Counted from the first letter of the stretch, positions 36,233 through 47,865 are shown. The stretch is DNA of 64,000 nt from Sceloporus undulatus (GCF_019175285.1 NC_056527.1:106759468-106823467), one strand, 5' to 3'. The notes: generated by a model from the sequence alone, not told the origin. A program made the numbers and translations.

Positions 36233-37298
36233 ATACCACAAAAGAAGCTAAGACAAGTTATCCCTTGTTACATCAGGAGCATGATATATCTTACTGATTT
36301 TAAAAAGAAGGAATTACAAGTAATGTGTTTTTATAATTAGTTGCTTCCAAGATCTGTTTTCAAAGTTCTTCCCACTTCTTGCCACATTCATCTTGGTATC
36401 TTGTTTCGTTTTGTGTAGGTAATATAACACGAAACATTTGGGAATCCAGAGGTCTTTTTGTATTTCCTTTTCTTTGCCTTTTGTAAGCAAACAGCCAACC
36501 CCTAAGGCAAGGAGATAAACATCTTAGGGCAGGTAAAACCTGTTCTGTGAAAGTTCAATCTCCTATGTCCCCCCTCCTTAGTGATAACTTCCTAGGACAT
36601 TCTCCCTTTCCCTCATGCTTGGGGCAAAGGTGCCCCCTTTCCCTTTCTTTCCTAGATCTTGGTCCTTTCTTTCAGGACTCACAAATGCAAGAATTTTGAA
36701 ATGCCATGTTGCCATAATGCCAATAAGTGTGTGTTAAAGTCAATCAATCAAGCCAAATAGAGCATCCTTCATTTGTCTTCTTTACAAGATTAATTGGTGG
36801 TTTTATTTCTTGTATTCTACAGGCATACTTCACTCTGACAAAGAAGTTCCTTTTTACAAAGTCTTTTTACACCTGGACAGCCTTCCCTTTCCTGTCTATC
36901 CTCTAGTTAGCTGGATGTTTTTTTAGCAGTATTGGCACTGGGAGGATGGCGAAGGAAAGCTGGAGAAACACAGAGTTTCAGTATCAGGTTGCAGCAGTGT
37001 GTCTGCAGTAAACCATGCAATAAAGGTTCAGCTGGGAAAGAATGGGATTCTATTCTAGTTGGTCGGACTGCAGTTGTGTGAACCTGCCTACAACAGGCAA
37101 GGTAAACAGCAGCTTTCTCCAGGATCCCTTCCTGAACATGTGGGAACATCAACAGTGAAATAAAAGGAGGAAGCTGATAAACCTACCTCACCAACTCGCC
37201 CAGCATGTGAAAAAGCAGAGATCTATAAGTATGGCCATCAATATGCAAACCATTTTAAAAATGGAGACTAGTTTAAAAACAATAACCTTGGATGATAT

Positions 37299-37500
37299 GT
37301 TGTTTCTGACTTGTGGAGATCCTAAATCAGGGTTTTCTTGGCAAGATTTGTTCAGAGGGGGTTTGCCATTGCCTTCCTCTGAGGCTGAGAGAGTGTGACT
37401 TGCCCAAGGCCACTCAGTGAATTTCATGGCTGAGCTGGGAATCAAACCCTAGTCTCCAGAGTCACAGTCCAACATTCAAACCACTATTCAGTGCTGGTTC
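37299..37500 (-). mobile_element. Sauria-type SINE, minus orientation
   Basis: Middle ttcttggcaagatttgttcagagg and reversed tRNA portion (agtctccagagtcacagtcc...) ending cagtgctggttc. The Bov-B-like tail is shortened. Confidence 0.8.
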
Positions 37501-37851
37501 TTTGAAGGACTTTAAAAGAACGGTCCTCTGTTTGGAGACACCTTCTTTTTGAAGAACTGTCCAGTCCAAGTTCAGTATTGTAAGAGATAACTAGAGATGG
37601 AGAAATTGGTTGTCAGCCACTGGCACCTTTATTTCAGACTGAGCAGTGACACAGGTGGCAGTCTCCCCACTGTGATGTGATGTCATGTACTTCTATTTAA
37701 ATGGTAGTAATTATTTCTAAATTGGCATATATGCATATAAATTATCCCATGCAAATCTGATGCAGTTCTGTGCCCTTTTTGTGGCTGACATATTTCCTCT
37801 CTTTTTTTTGGCAAGGGAAGCAATATGAAAATGGCCATCCCAGTTGACCGA

Positions 37852-38194
37852 AAGGGCATATTCTCCAACTGTCCCAGTTTCAAGGAGAGAGTCCTGATTA
37901 CACAATTCTCTGCCATCCAACTTTTTCAGTGTTTTTAAAATGTCCCAGTTTCTCTCTCTTACTCCCACTTTTCTTCTTTGTTCTCAGCATATTTCGATTG
38001 CTATAAAATGAGTTGAAAGTGCACAATTAGTCTGCACTTAATCAGCCTTTGCCCTTCCCTGCAGACATGGGCAAAAACAAATAGCTGCAGCCTTTAGACT
38101 GTGTGTTTTCCTCACTAACTCCTCTTGCCATCTTGAACACACACTGATGTTGTTTGGCCCACATGTGCCCTGGTTTTCATCTGTGAATTTTTTA
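37852..38194 (-). mobile_element. unassigned TIR element, family T, minus orientation
   Basis: Reads gcatattctccaactgtcccag at its left and ggttttcatctgtgaa at its right, the reverse complement of the 59.5 kb copy. Its right end has been replaced by the SINE at 38195. Confidence 0.74.
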
Positions 38195-38431
38195 CAGTGT
38201 GGTGTAATGGTATGAGCATTGGACTAGGACTCTGGAGACCAGGGATCAAATCCTGGTTTGGCCATATAAATGCACTGGATGATCTTGGTCAAGTCATATT
38301 CTCTCAGCCTCAGAGGATGGCAATGACAACCTCCTCCCTCCCCCAAAGAAGCTTACCAAGAAAACCCTGTGATAGGCTCACCTTAGGGTTGCCATAAGTC
38401 AGAAATGACTTGAAGGTACACAACAACAACA
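38195..38431 (+). mobile_element. Sauria-type SINE, well preserved
   Basis: Head agtgtggtgtaatggtatgagcattggac, B-box region gggatcaaatcctgg, tail gggttgccataagtcagaaatgacttgaaggtacacaacaacaac. It abuts the end of the terminal-inverted-repeat element at 37852-38194, so it probably inserted near that element's end. Confidence 0.87.
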
Positions 38432-38989
38432 GAGAATGAAAGCATCCACTCATTAACTGAAAGTGATTTACCATTCTCACGAGTCCTTTAACACGGCTGT
38501 CATCTGCTTGATCGGAGCACCACAAAATGTTTTGTGAGGGCAAAAATATTGTATGAGCATAATTGGGTTGGGTTTATTTTTTGGGGGTGGGGGTCTCCAG
38601 AAAGTTGCTAAGATGAGGATAAGGAGGAGGCAGTGGAAGTGGAGAAAGAACTGGCACTAAATCCAGGGCAGGCGTTACCTAGGTGTCAAACACCCACGTG
38701 CCACTGATGGCAAGAAAATTGGCCTTTCAATGGAACTTCCTGCTAAGAGCCTGCCTAATTTACTTCTCGCTCTAGGATCCGAGGACATGCGCTGAAATTT
38801 CTTGCGATGAAAAGGAAAGTGGGGGGAGAAATTGATTTCCCCTGTAGAGACAAAAAGAGCTGGGCCCAACCCTGTTCCTGGGGTTTCTTCCCACTCCGAT
38901 CCCTGTATAACTCCTCGTGCCAGCATGGCACGGGGAGAAGTAGGTAGCGAACAAGAAAAGGGAGCCTGTTGGGTTACTGTGGCACTCCC

Positions 38990-39003
38990 ATTGCCATGGC
39001 AAC
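38990..39003. promoter_or_regulatory. RFX-type X-box site
   Basis: ATTGCCATGGCAAC, one base from the symmetrical X-box GTTGCCATGGCAAC. It lies in a single-copy, moderately GC-rich block (38.68-39.2 kb), not in a recognised repeat. Confidence 0.5.
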
Positions 39004-39254
39004 TGGATGATATTCCACACACTGGGAAACATCAGCTAATTGAGCAAAATTGCTGATTCCCAGCCCCCCTCCTCCAGACAGGCCAGAGAAACTCAAAGCT
39101 GGAGCGAGTAATAAAATAAGGTGGAAAAAAAGAGCAGGGATTCCTTGCCTGGCATCACTGTGTGGCTGCCGTTGGGGTGGGGGCAGCTGTACGTACTCAG
39201 GGAGAATGTCCCAAAATGAGATCTGGGTCCTCTCTGGGATAGATGGCTGCAGTC

Positions 39255-39680
39255 CAGGGCTCCATCCACACTGCAGAAATAATCTGGTTTGACACCCTGT
39301 TCACTGCCATGGTCATTGCAATGAATTCTGAGGATGGTAGTTTGTTGTGGCACCAGAACTTTGCTCCGTGGCCAAGCGGAGACTCAAACACTGCTCTTCA
39401 TAGTCCAGTACTCAAACCACTATGCCATGTTGGCTTCACAAATAGCTCACAAAACTACAAGTTCTAGAATTCCATAGCATTGAGCCATTGCAGTTAAAGT
39501 GGTCTCAAACTGTATTAATTCAGATAACCAGGCCCTAACCTATTTAGAGCCTTACAGATCATGATCAATACAAATCTCTGGTGCCACAACAAACTGCCAC
39601 CCCCAGAATTCCATCGCATTGAGCCATGATAGTTAAAGTGGTGTCAAATTGGATTATTTAGGCAGTCTGGGTGCAGCAAA
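39255..39680. mobile_element. compound of two related MITE copies
   Basis: A left end ggctccatccacactgcagaaataatctgg, a SINE-like scrap (about 39365-39440) in its centre and a right arm to about 39535. This is followed by a second right arm at 39570-39680 (ccacaacaaactgcc ... attatttaggcagtctgggtgcagc). Confidence 0.65.
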
Positions 39681-41261
39681 TGAGCTTTTTGGGAGAAGCA
39701 GGAATCAAAGACCTTGGGGTTTGGTGGGAAGGGAGCAGTGATGGGTCATATTGGAGGGACCAAAGAAGAAGGCCAGGCGCTGCCGGGCTGCAGTCCTCCT
39801 GGCCTGGCACCTCAGAGGAGGGATTAGCTATGTGAGTCCTCGATGCTGAAACATTGCAGCTGCCCTGCAGGCTTGAGGCAGCCAGGGAGAGATCATCACA
39901 GTGTATTTGCAATTGCAAAGGTTACCCAGCTCCCTCAGGGGCACAGACCGAGTCTCTGTGCAAGCAGGCAAGATTGGAGCTGATATTCAAGAGGCAGCTT
40001 TCTCACAGTGTGAGGAAGTGGGAGGGAGGTTAGGCAAAGACAACTGTCTAGACGACAGTTTGTGGAGGTAGAGAAGGCTTCCCTTCTCATCCTCCCAAGG
40101 AACAGAAGCTGTCCCTCAGAAGCTTGAAGGCACGTTGCCAGCGACATCTGTGAAAGTCAGGTGCCATCTTGCCCTCTAGACTGGCAATCGTCTCTGTGTC
40201 AAATGGATACCAAGATGTCAAATGACCTGTTTTTGTTGGCCAAGTCCCAACTTCTTAGCAGAATAGCATCTATGTGAAGCAAGGGGGGGGGGCAAAGAGC
40301 AGCACTCTAGGTGTTCCTGCCATGTTCCCACACTGACCTGTTCACAGGATGCCAGAGGCCAAAATGGGTAAAACACAGGCCCAATGTTTGCTCCAGGGTG
40401 ATTCTCTAGAATAAAAAGAGACCCATTTTGCTCCTGATCAACATGGAAACTCTGGAGAATCCCTTGAGTGTGTGACTGTGAACACCAGTGTGGGGACAGG
40501 TGAGCAGCATCTAGAACGTCCAGCTCCCTGCCACAGCGTTTTCTTTAAAGTTCACTTGTTCCTCTGGCACCATTCCTTTTGTAGACAAGCAAATTGATCA
40601 CACAAGTGCACATTAGCACAACAATACCATCAGTACAGCGCACCAACACTCAATTGGATGGCTGTTGCCCACACGGTGAGAAAAGAGAGCGATGGTTAGT
40701 ACCTTGGATCAAATACTGATCAGAAAGGAGACTGCAGTCAAGAAATAATGACACTAGGAATGGGAAGGGCAGCCATGAAAGAACTAGGATCCTAAAAAGT
40801 CAAGACATACCATTAAGCACAAAAGTTAGAATCGTCCAAGCCATTGTATTCCCCATCCTCATGTACAGAGAGTTAAGAAAGCAGATAAATAGAAATTCAA
40901 CTCATTTGAAATGTGATGCTGGAGAGAACCTTATACAACAGCAACAATTCTGCATTTTTATACAGTCTTCCAAAGTGCCATATATCCCACAAAGCAGGAC
41001 TTGCTTGCAGGAATCTTGCAGTTATTATAGGCAACTTCAAAGCCCCAGTTCAAAGTAAGAAGGGCTTCATTGCTATCCTTGGCAAACATAGCTCCTCTCT
41101 TCCCTAGCTTTTCCCCACTTTCTTTCTGTTTCCGAGCTAAGCTAGCAAGTACATACTTCCTTTTTTAGGGTTTCCTCACTCACTGGGCCAAACCTGTAAT
41201 TCGTAAGATTACATACATAGCTCTCCTTCTCTCCCTTTTATCCCCCCAACAACTCCAAATC
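39681..41261. other. single-copy stretch
   Basis: 1.6 kb, moderately GC-rich at 39.7-40.2 kb, no repeat recognised. Minus-strand open frames of 86 and 70 codons are present (39658-39918, 39935-40147), with no domain or splice support. Confidence 0.4.
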
Positions 41262-41464
41262 CCGCAACATTTCAAGGATGAAAACCAGGACAAGTGTGGC
41301 TGAGCTACATCAGAATGTGGTCAAGACAGCAATTATTAATGAGGAAGAACACGCAAGCTAGGAGACGCTGCAACAGTTTGCTTTGCTTGAACCTATTGGA
41401 AAAGGCAAGATTCTACCTTCCCCTCCTTTCCCCTCTTTTGAGTTAACTGAGTGCAAACTACTTG

Positions 41465-42027
41465 TGGTAGTATAGTGGTTTGGACTCTGGAGACTAGGGA
41501 CTTTATCACACCTATTTTTGTCTGTGTTACGGGTACGGGAAGAGGACGCTCATGTGCATGCGTTAACTGCAAAAAATGGATTTTACCACACAGCAAAGCG
41601 TCCCCCAAAAGGCCCCATTCCATTGCACCAATCTGTCCCCGTTCAGTGCTGAGGTGCATGAAATGTTCTGGTCGGAAGTCTTCCAACCGAGTAAAATGGT
41701 GCCTGTCAGCACTGAACAGGGATGGACTGGTGCAACGGAATGGAACAGGGCCTTTTGGGGGACGCTTTGATGTGTGATAAAATCCGTTTTTTGCAGGTTG
41801 CATGTGCACATGAGCGTCCTCTTCCTGTACCCGTAACACAGACAAAAATGGGTGCGATAAAGTCCTAGGAATCGAATCCCTGCTTGGCCATGGAAACACA
41901 ATCAGGCAAGTCACATGCTCAGCCTCAGAGGAAGGCAAAGGCAAATCCTCTCTGAACAAATCTTGCCAAGAAAACCCCACGATAGGGTCACCATAAATCA
42001 GAAGGACTTGAAGGCACACAACAACAA
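41465..42027 (+). mobile_element. Sauria-type SINE split by a MITE
   Basis: The head (gtggtagtatagtggtttggactctggagac) stops at 41497 and resumes at 41869 with gaatcgaatccctgcttgg. A 368-bp fold-back MITE with a TAG duplication separates them. The SINE itself interrupts an older repeat, with likely target copies aaactactt and aaattactt on its flanks. Confidence 0.85.
41498..41865. mobile_element. fold-back MITE with TAG duplications, inside a SINE
   Basis: Almost the whole 368 bp is one inverted repeat. The left arm starts GGACTTTATCACACC and the right arm ends GATAAAGTCC, each about 180 bp, both containing gtgttacgggtac and gcgtcccccaaaaggcc. TAG flanks it at 41495-41497 and 41866-41868. 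Arm divergence is low, so it is fairly young. Non-coding; the superfamily is probably PIF/Harbinger by duplication length. Confidence 0.85.
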
Positions 42028-42769
42028 ATTACTTTTGAACTTTGAACTCATTTTGCACCAACTGAAGGAAGCAGAAGACAAAGGCGAAAAGCCGGAGGAG
42101 GAGAGAGAAAGCGAGACATTATAAAATTAGATGTGAAAAAGCGGGGCAAAATAAGATGTGAAAAAGTGGACAATTAATCAAGACTGTCCCTACCAAATGA
42201 GGAAATTGGAGGGTATGAACTTGTGAAGTAGGCCAAGCTGAAGGCGTGACTGACTCAAAGTATTATAGTGAAGTGTTTGTCTCCAAGGGGGTTTTAAACT
42301 GGATCTTCCGAGTCCCAGTTCAACACTCTGAACCTCATCCCACACTGAGACCACACTTTTCTGCACTATGCTACTGTAACACATTACCACAAGTGCTGGG
42401 ACAACACATTGGCAGCAATTCTCCATTTTTGGTGCTTGCTGCAGAAGAGATTACTGGGGTTACTGGGGATTTATCAATCTTATTGAGTCCCCCCAAAGCA
42501 GGTTAGAGAAAGGTAGGGGTGCACACTTTATCCTGACGTCCACTTATTTGACAGTGAAAGTCTTTAAAGGAGATGCAACCCGCTTGAGATGGTTCTGCCT
42601 TTTCAATTTCAATCACACCATAAAGCTGAGTGACAAATTGGACTTAAATGCAATGATGAATATGATAATTAACACAAAGTCAAGACCTAGCTTCCAGAAG
42701 TGGAAACCTAATGGCATTTGACATATATTACTATCATGAGTGATGAAGTATGACTCTATTATACGAATA

Positions 42770-42976
42770 TAATGAGTGTTGGTCTATGACTCTGGAGACC
42801 AGGGTTCAAATCCCATGTAAACCCACTGGGTGACCTTGGGCAAGTCAGATTCTCACAGCCTCAGTGGATGGCAATGGGAATCCCCTTTGAAGAAACTTGC
42901 CAAGAAAACCCCATGGTAGGTTCTTCCTAGGGTTGCCATAAGTCAGAAATGACTTGAAGGCACACAACAACAACAA
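42770..42976 (+). mobile_element. Sauria-type SINE
   Basis: Contains ggtctatgactctggagaccagggttcaaatccc and the tail agggttgccataagtcagaaatgacttgaaggcacacaacaacaac; one of the least diverged tails in the window, although the first part of its head is worn. Confidence 0.85.
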
Positions 42977-43291
42977 GAGTGACCACAGCAACTGCTTTGG
43001 AGAGAATGCAGTTACTGAGTTCCATTGAGATCAGAAACTCTGATAAGACAGGCTTTGCAATCTCTTTACACATTTACAAGTCCTCTAGCTACAAAACCAG
43101 GATGTCAAGCATTCAAATTAGGCTCTAGTGGGTGCTCTGTTAGAATCAAAGAACCGGAGTTGACTGTAACAGTCATCTAATCCACTCCCATGCAGAAATA
43201 AACACATAAAGCACTCCTGAAAGATAGCCACTACCCTCCAAGGCAGTTTATTCTGTTCCAAACATACCGTAACTGTTTTTAAATCATGATT

Positions 43292-43352
43292 CCTTGTTGT
43301 GTTGTGATGTGCCTTCAACTTGTTTCCAACTTATGGCAAACCTAAGGCAAAT
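43292..43352 (-). mobile_element. Sauria-type SINE tail fragment
   Basis: Only the reversed 3' tail (gttgtgatgtgccttcaacttgtttccaacttatggc) is present. Confidence 0.6.
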
Positions 43353-43412
43353 GTAATCAAAAATCCACCAAACAGTGATACCTTTATTGACCAACCAAAA
43401 TGCACAATATAA

Positions 43413-43804
43413 CGTATATACTTGACTATAAGTTGACCTCATGTATAAATTGAGGGCAGATTTTTGGGGCCAAAATTATGGATTTTGATCAGACATGTAA
43501 CAAAGGATATAAATGATGAAGCTAAGGAAAACTATGCCAAAGAATTTACAAAATTCTGGCAGGCATAGCTGTTTGTGCTTTTCCAATCCAGGCACTGAAA
43601 AAGGTTAGAAGTGGAGCCGTGGTGAACAGAGTAGAAGGGACTGGTGTGTTCTTTAGGTGCTCCTGGGATGGGCTCTCACTTTTTGCCACTCTACTCAGAG
43701 AAAGACAGTGGTTCCTTTTTTTGACCCATGGATAAGTCGATCCAGTTATTTGGGATCAATTTTTTCACTAAAATTTCTAGACTTATACATGAGTATATAC
43801 AGTA
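43413..43804. mobile_element. DNA transposon with gtatatactc-type ends
   Basis: Starts cgtatatacttgactataagttgacc and ends agacttatacatgagtatatacagtac, inverted copies. The interior cagatttttggggccaaaattatgg is shared with 7.9 kb. Confidence 0.72.
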
Positions 43805-43880
43805 CATGTTGCAAGCTTTCAAAGCTTCACTGGCTTCTTCATCAGGGAAGGTATAATTGGTATAAAGCAAACATATCATT

Positions 43881-44106
43881 GGTTTTCTTAGCAAGATTTG
43901 TTCAGAGTGGGTTTGCCTTTGCCTTCTTCTGAGGCTGAGAAGGTGTGATTGTCAAAGGTCACACAGTCAGTTTCCATGGCTGAGCAGGAATTCAAATCCT
44001 GGTCACCAGAGCTGTAGTCTAATGCTCAAACCATTATACCAGTGTTGTAGTTCAGCTCACCAGAGTTGTAGTACAATATTCAAACCATTATATCATGCTG
44101 GCTCAA
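43881..44106 (-). mobile_element. Sauria-type SINE, minus orientation
   Basis: Begins ggttttcttagcaagatttgttcagag, continues through the reversed tRNA portion and ends in a duplicated head segment (two copies of accattata...). Tail missing. Confidence 0.78.
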
Positions 44107-44285
44107 TTGCTGCAGTGCTTTGTCACAATTATGATACTATTGCTACAATCATAATTTGCCTCCCAACCTATTTTACAGGGCGTGAACTCCAAGAGGAAAA
44201 GGAAGGTAATTCTGTCAACTATCAGAGCATGGTTGAATGATGTTTCCATCAGGTTTGAGAATGTTGGACTGGGAAAAGTTACTTA

Positions 44286-44600
44286 GGGGCTTTCTTCACT
44301 GGCTTTTGGACGTCCCATTTTAAAAATGGGCCTAGTACAAGATGGCGCCGGCCCTTCTACATGGCCGGTGCCATCTTTGCGTATCGGACGCTGAGCGTCC
44401 GTACGGGTCGCGTCCTTTGTGACGTAGCGAGTGCGCCCCTGGCGCCTCGCTACGTCGCAAACGCGACTCGAAAAGAAGCTCCATTTTGGAGCTTCTTTTT
44501 CAGTCCGCAGGGGAGCCGCGCCGTGTGGAGGCTCCGGCTCCCCCGCGGACTATCCGGTGGCGGCGGCAGAGCGCCGCAAAGTGGCAGTATCTACCCCGCC
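44286..44600. mobile_element. CpG-rich MITE with TTA duplications
   Basis: TTA flanks it at 44283-44285 and 44601-44603. It contains strong internal inverted repeats (ggacgctgagcgtcc, gaagctccattttggagcttc, gtccgcaggggagccg with its inverse). It is the richest CpG block of the distal 38 kb, but is a transposon and not a promoter island. The terminal repeats themselves are imperfect. Confidence 0.65.
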
Positions 44601-45361
44601 TTAGTTAAGCTAATAAAGTATTCTGGGCCAGGTTTTCACACTGTAGCTGCTATAATATGCCAGTCCTGCAACCCCCACATTCAGAAAAAGCAGAATTGAT
44701 TTCTAATCCTGTCCTGTCAAGCAGACAGTTTATCAGAGTCATACTCCAATCCAGTTATTGCCTGCAGGCCAATGACTGTGTGATATATGCAATAAACTGC
44801 TACAGGGAAGTGAACTTGGCGTTGGTGAGACAGTAGTCTCTTTGAAAGTACAGGCACAAAAAAATGTAGGCATCTGTATTGATCTGTATCAGAAAATAAA
44901 ATATGGCTACTTGTATCTTCACAAAGAGCAGGTCTTTTGTAAAGCTAATGAGTCTTAACTGCATGATTCCAAAATACCTTGGGTTACAAGACTCACAGCA
45001 GCAAAATATTGTTACTGGGTAAATCCATTCTCCCCAACACCCGCAACCCACACTTGCTACAATTTGCAGCTAAACTCAGAGGGAACAGAGAAGCCATGGG
45101 GCGAAACAGTAGATGGCATCATTGTTTCAATTAATAATGATTTATAAAAAGGCCTGGTGCTTTGAGCCTGTGAGCTTGGCAGCACTGCACCGCTGCTGGA
45201 GACAATAATTGGTAGCCAATTGAACTCTTGTTCCTTGCCAGCCATTTTGAAAACAAAGGCTGCTGGAAACAGGGTGTTACATGTGATTTCTTCCCACAGG
45301 CGATTCTGAAAGGCTTTGCAATTGTGTACTTCAGCTTCCTGCCTTCTCCCCCACCCTGAAT

Positions 45362-45594
45362 TACAGTGGTCCCTTGGTATCTGCTGACGTTTAGTTCCAG
45401 GATCCTCAATGGAAACCAAAATCTGTAGATACTCAAGTCCCTTTAAATGCAACGGTGTAGTAAAATCATGTCCCATATATAAAATGGCAAAACCAAAGTT
45501 TGCTTTTTTGGAATTGATAGATATATTTTAATATTTTCAAGCATGGCTGGTTGAATTCATGACTAAGGAGTCTGTGGATACAGAGGCTTGACTT
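45362..45594. mobile_element. Tc1/mariner (Tigger-like) MITE
   Basis: Ends acagtggtcccttggtatctgc and tctgtggatacagaggcttgact, with gttccaggatcctcaatgg in between; aligns along its length with the copy at 54.3 kb. Confidence 0.75.
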
Positions 45595-45867
45595 GTGTGA
45601 TGGGCAGAAACTCAATAGGTAAAGCAATAGTAGTAGTGCATGGTCCAAGCAAAGGTTCTTATGCCATACTGATAAAACTACATGGCCCCGCTTTTACTCC
45701 ACTGTGAGTGAAGTTTCCCTATCACTGTTTCCTTGCTGGTTCTCTTTGGTCCAGTGCTTGGGACTTTCTCCAGTGCTTATTCTATAAACTTCTTTGTTTC
45801 GCAGTGATAAAGAGGAGGATACTCTGAACATGTACCGTATGCATTTCTGTCAGTAGCAGGTACTCTT

Positions 45868-46442
45868 GTTGTTGATGTTGTTGTGGGCCTTCAACTTGTT
45901 TCTGACTAATGGCAACCCTAAGGTAAACCTATCATGGGGTTTTCTTGGTAAGATTTGTTTAGAGGGGGGTTTGCCATTACCATTCTCTGAGGCTGAGAGA
46001 GTGTGACTTGCCCAAGGTCACCCTGTCAGTTTCATGGCCAAGCAGAGATTTGAACCCTGGTCTCCAGTGTCATAAGAGATTATCACACAGAGGCTTACCG
46101 TCCTTAAAACGTGGCTAGATCATCCCTAAAGCACAGGAGTGTGATCACTGGTTGCGCTTGTCTCCTGTGATGAAATTGTCATGCAGGCATCCTGTCATTA
46201 AAACGTTTGCGGAGCCACCATTTCTCTGCATAACACAAGTTCCCATTATGCAGAGAAATGGTGGCTCCATGAATGCTTTAATGATGAGATGCCTCCATGA
46301 TGATTTAATAATGGGACACAAGCGTGATTTGAAATCACACCCTCATGCTTTAGGTGTGATCTCAACACATTTTAAGGACGGCAAGCCCCCATGTGATAAT
46401 CTCCATAGTACAACACTCAAACCACTATATTATACTGACTTT
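45868..46442 (-). mobile_element. Sauria-type SINE split by a fold-back MITE
   Basis: Reversed tail gttgttgtgggccttcaacttgtttctgac, middle ttcttggtaagatttgtttagag, then an interruption at 46075-46404 and a restart at agtacaacactcaaaccactat. The two halves align to one SINE copy. Confidence 0.83.
46075..46404. mobile_element. fold-back MITE with ATA duplications, inside a SINE
   Basis: Ends agagattatcacac and gtgataatctcc are inverted, as are the inner parts ttaccgtccttaaaacg and ttttaaggacggcaag. ATA (46072-46074, 46405-46407) flanks it. A second, perfect hairpin sits in the middle (46211-46268). 330 bp, non-coding. Confidence 0.8.
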
Positions 46443-46532
46443 CAGCAGGTACCCTACCCCACCCATATTTCTGGGATACCAAGTGTGTAACTATCTTTTA
46501 GGCTTACCTATGGATAGTTTTCTTAATCATAG

Positions 46533-46690
46533 ATTGAGGGTCTTTTCACACTAAACAACTATTATTACACTATAACTGCCATGGCAACATCTTATGGTTA
46601 CATCTCCTGGGATTTGTAGTTTAGGAAGGGACATTTTGAATTCTCAGTCAGAGCGCTCCAGTGCCTCACCAAACTACAAACCCTCCAAAA
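46533..46690. mobile_element. truncated MITE related to 29.1 kb
   Basis: Starts gagggtcttttcacactaaacaactattattacac and carries ctgggatttgtagtttagg and tgcctcaccaaactacaaac; the right end is missing. Confidence 0.6.
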
Positions 46691-46980
46691 TGAGAACCTG
46701 AACTGCTCACTTACCCACTGTCTCTTCCTATGACCACTCCTGTAAATATTTTTCCGTGCTCTTAATTTTAGCTGCGTTCTGTATGCAACTGGGTGTAATG
46801 TGTGATACTGCTACTGTTATTATATACTATGATATTTTATTTGTATTTTAGCAGAAGGGGGGGCGGGCTAGGGGATTGGGATCATGTTACTACTATTTTT
46901 AAATGTTATATTGGACTGTTGTTACCCGCCTAGATCCTCGAAAGGGAAAGGCAGAATATAAATAAATAAAGAAATATATT

Positions 46981-46999
46981 ATTGTTGTTGTTGTTGTTG
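46981..46999 (+). repeat. (TTG)n short tract
   Basis: Six TTG units after an AT-rich, LINE-tail-like sequence (aataaataaagaaatatatt). Confidence 0.75.
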
Positions 47000-47327
47000 T
47001 CTACGGTTGTAATAAAGTAGATTGAGGTGAGTAAAGTACAGCCTTCGGGAAGGTATCAGAGTGTAGCTCCCAGCGTTCTCAGCCAGCATCACAGGCTGGT
47101 CAGGAATGTTGCCTGACAACATCTAGAAGGCTGCACACCTTGCTTATGTGTGAAGTAGATCATGCTGCTCAGGTAAAATGAACTCAGGCAAAACGTAACC
47201 ACTGTCATCGCCAGCAATCATGCTCATATAATTCCTATGTGAAAAGCTCAGCCCTTGGTTATTGATTTGTTTTCCAGGCTCACTTCAAGGTGTTGATCTT
47301 GATCTTTACAGCTCTAAACAGGTTAGG

Positions 47328-47490
47328 GTCTGGGTGCATGTATACTGCAGAATTAATACAGCTTGATACTACCTTAATTGCCATGGCTCAATGCAATGGT
47401 TTTGTGAACTATTTGGCCTTCTCTTTGTGTATGCTCTGGTGCTATAACAAACTGCAAATCCTAGGATTCCATAGGATGGTGCTACAACAG
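47328..47490. mobile_element. MITE, same family as 35.4 kb, right end worn
   Basis: Starts gggtgcatgtatactgcagaattaatacag, with taattgccatggctcaatgc and caaatcctaggattccatagg. The right terminal repeat is lost. Confidence 0.65.
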
Positions 47491-47865
47491 TTATGTGTTT
47501 ATGTGTTTGGATGACAAGCTGTGAGCATCTGTGGTTGGTACCTAATGCACAAAACATGACATCACTAGGTCTCAAGTTTAGGTCCAGGGCATGGGATGAG
47601 TCTAAACTGGTAACCCCCCCCCCACCATGCTACCTGGGTTTCTCTGTCTCTCCTCCCCACACACCCCTCTGTAAAAACTAAAGAAAAAGGAGTACATTTG
47701 TTTTCTTTCTGATACATGGTAAGCAGCAGGACGGAGATTAAAATTAATTTACCTTAATTTTAACATAAAAAAATAAAAAGAGATCTACTTGTTCCCTACC
47801 TCCTGGCTCCTGCGCATACTTTACCAGGAGGCAGGAAGGGCCTGAGCACTGCAGAGGACCTCAGT

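Larger units (their letters stand above)
41262..42212 (+). mobile_element. unassigned TIR element, family T, interrupted by a SINE that holds a MITE
   Basis: Left part 41262-41464 (gcaacatttcaaggatgaaaaccaggac ... tgagtgcaaactactt) and right part 42028-42212 (ttacttttgaactttg ... gaaattggagggtatg) belong to one element. The SINE at 41465-42027 lies between them. Confidence 0.8.

Noticed and set aside
36907-37152. Minus-strand open frame of 81 codons starting with a methionine
   Set aside because: No homology that I recognise, no splice sites and no neighbouring exon.
38675-39056. Overlapping open frames of 74-115 codons on both strands
   Set aside because: GC-richer single-copy DNA has fewer stops; no frame looks like a known protein. 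More likely regulatory sequence.
41393-42019. Minus-strand open frame of 208 codons, one of the longest in the window
   Set aside because: It runs straight through a SINE and the fold-back MITE inside it; a by-product of repeats.
45057-45476. Minus-strand open frame of 139 codons
   Set aside because: Partly inside a Tigger-like MITE and without domain or splice evidence.
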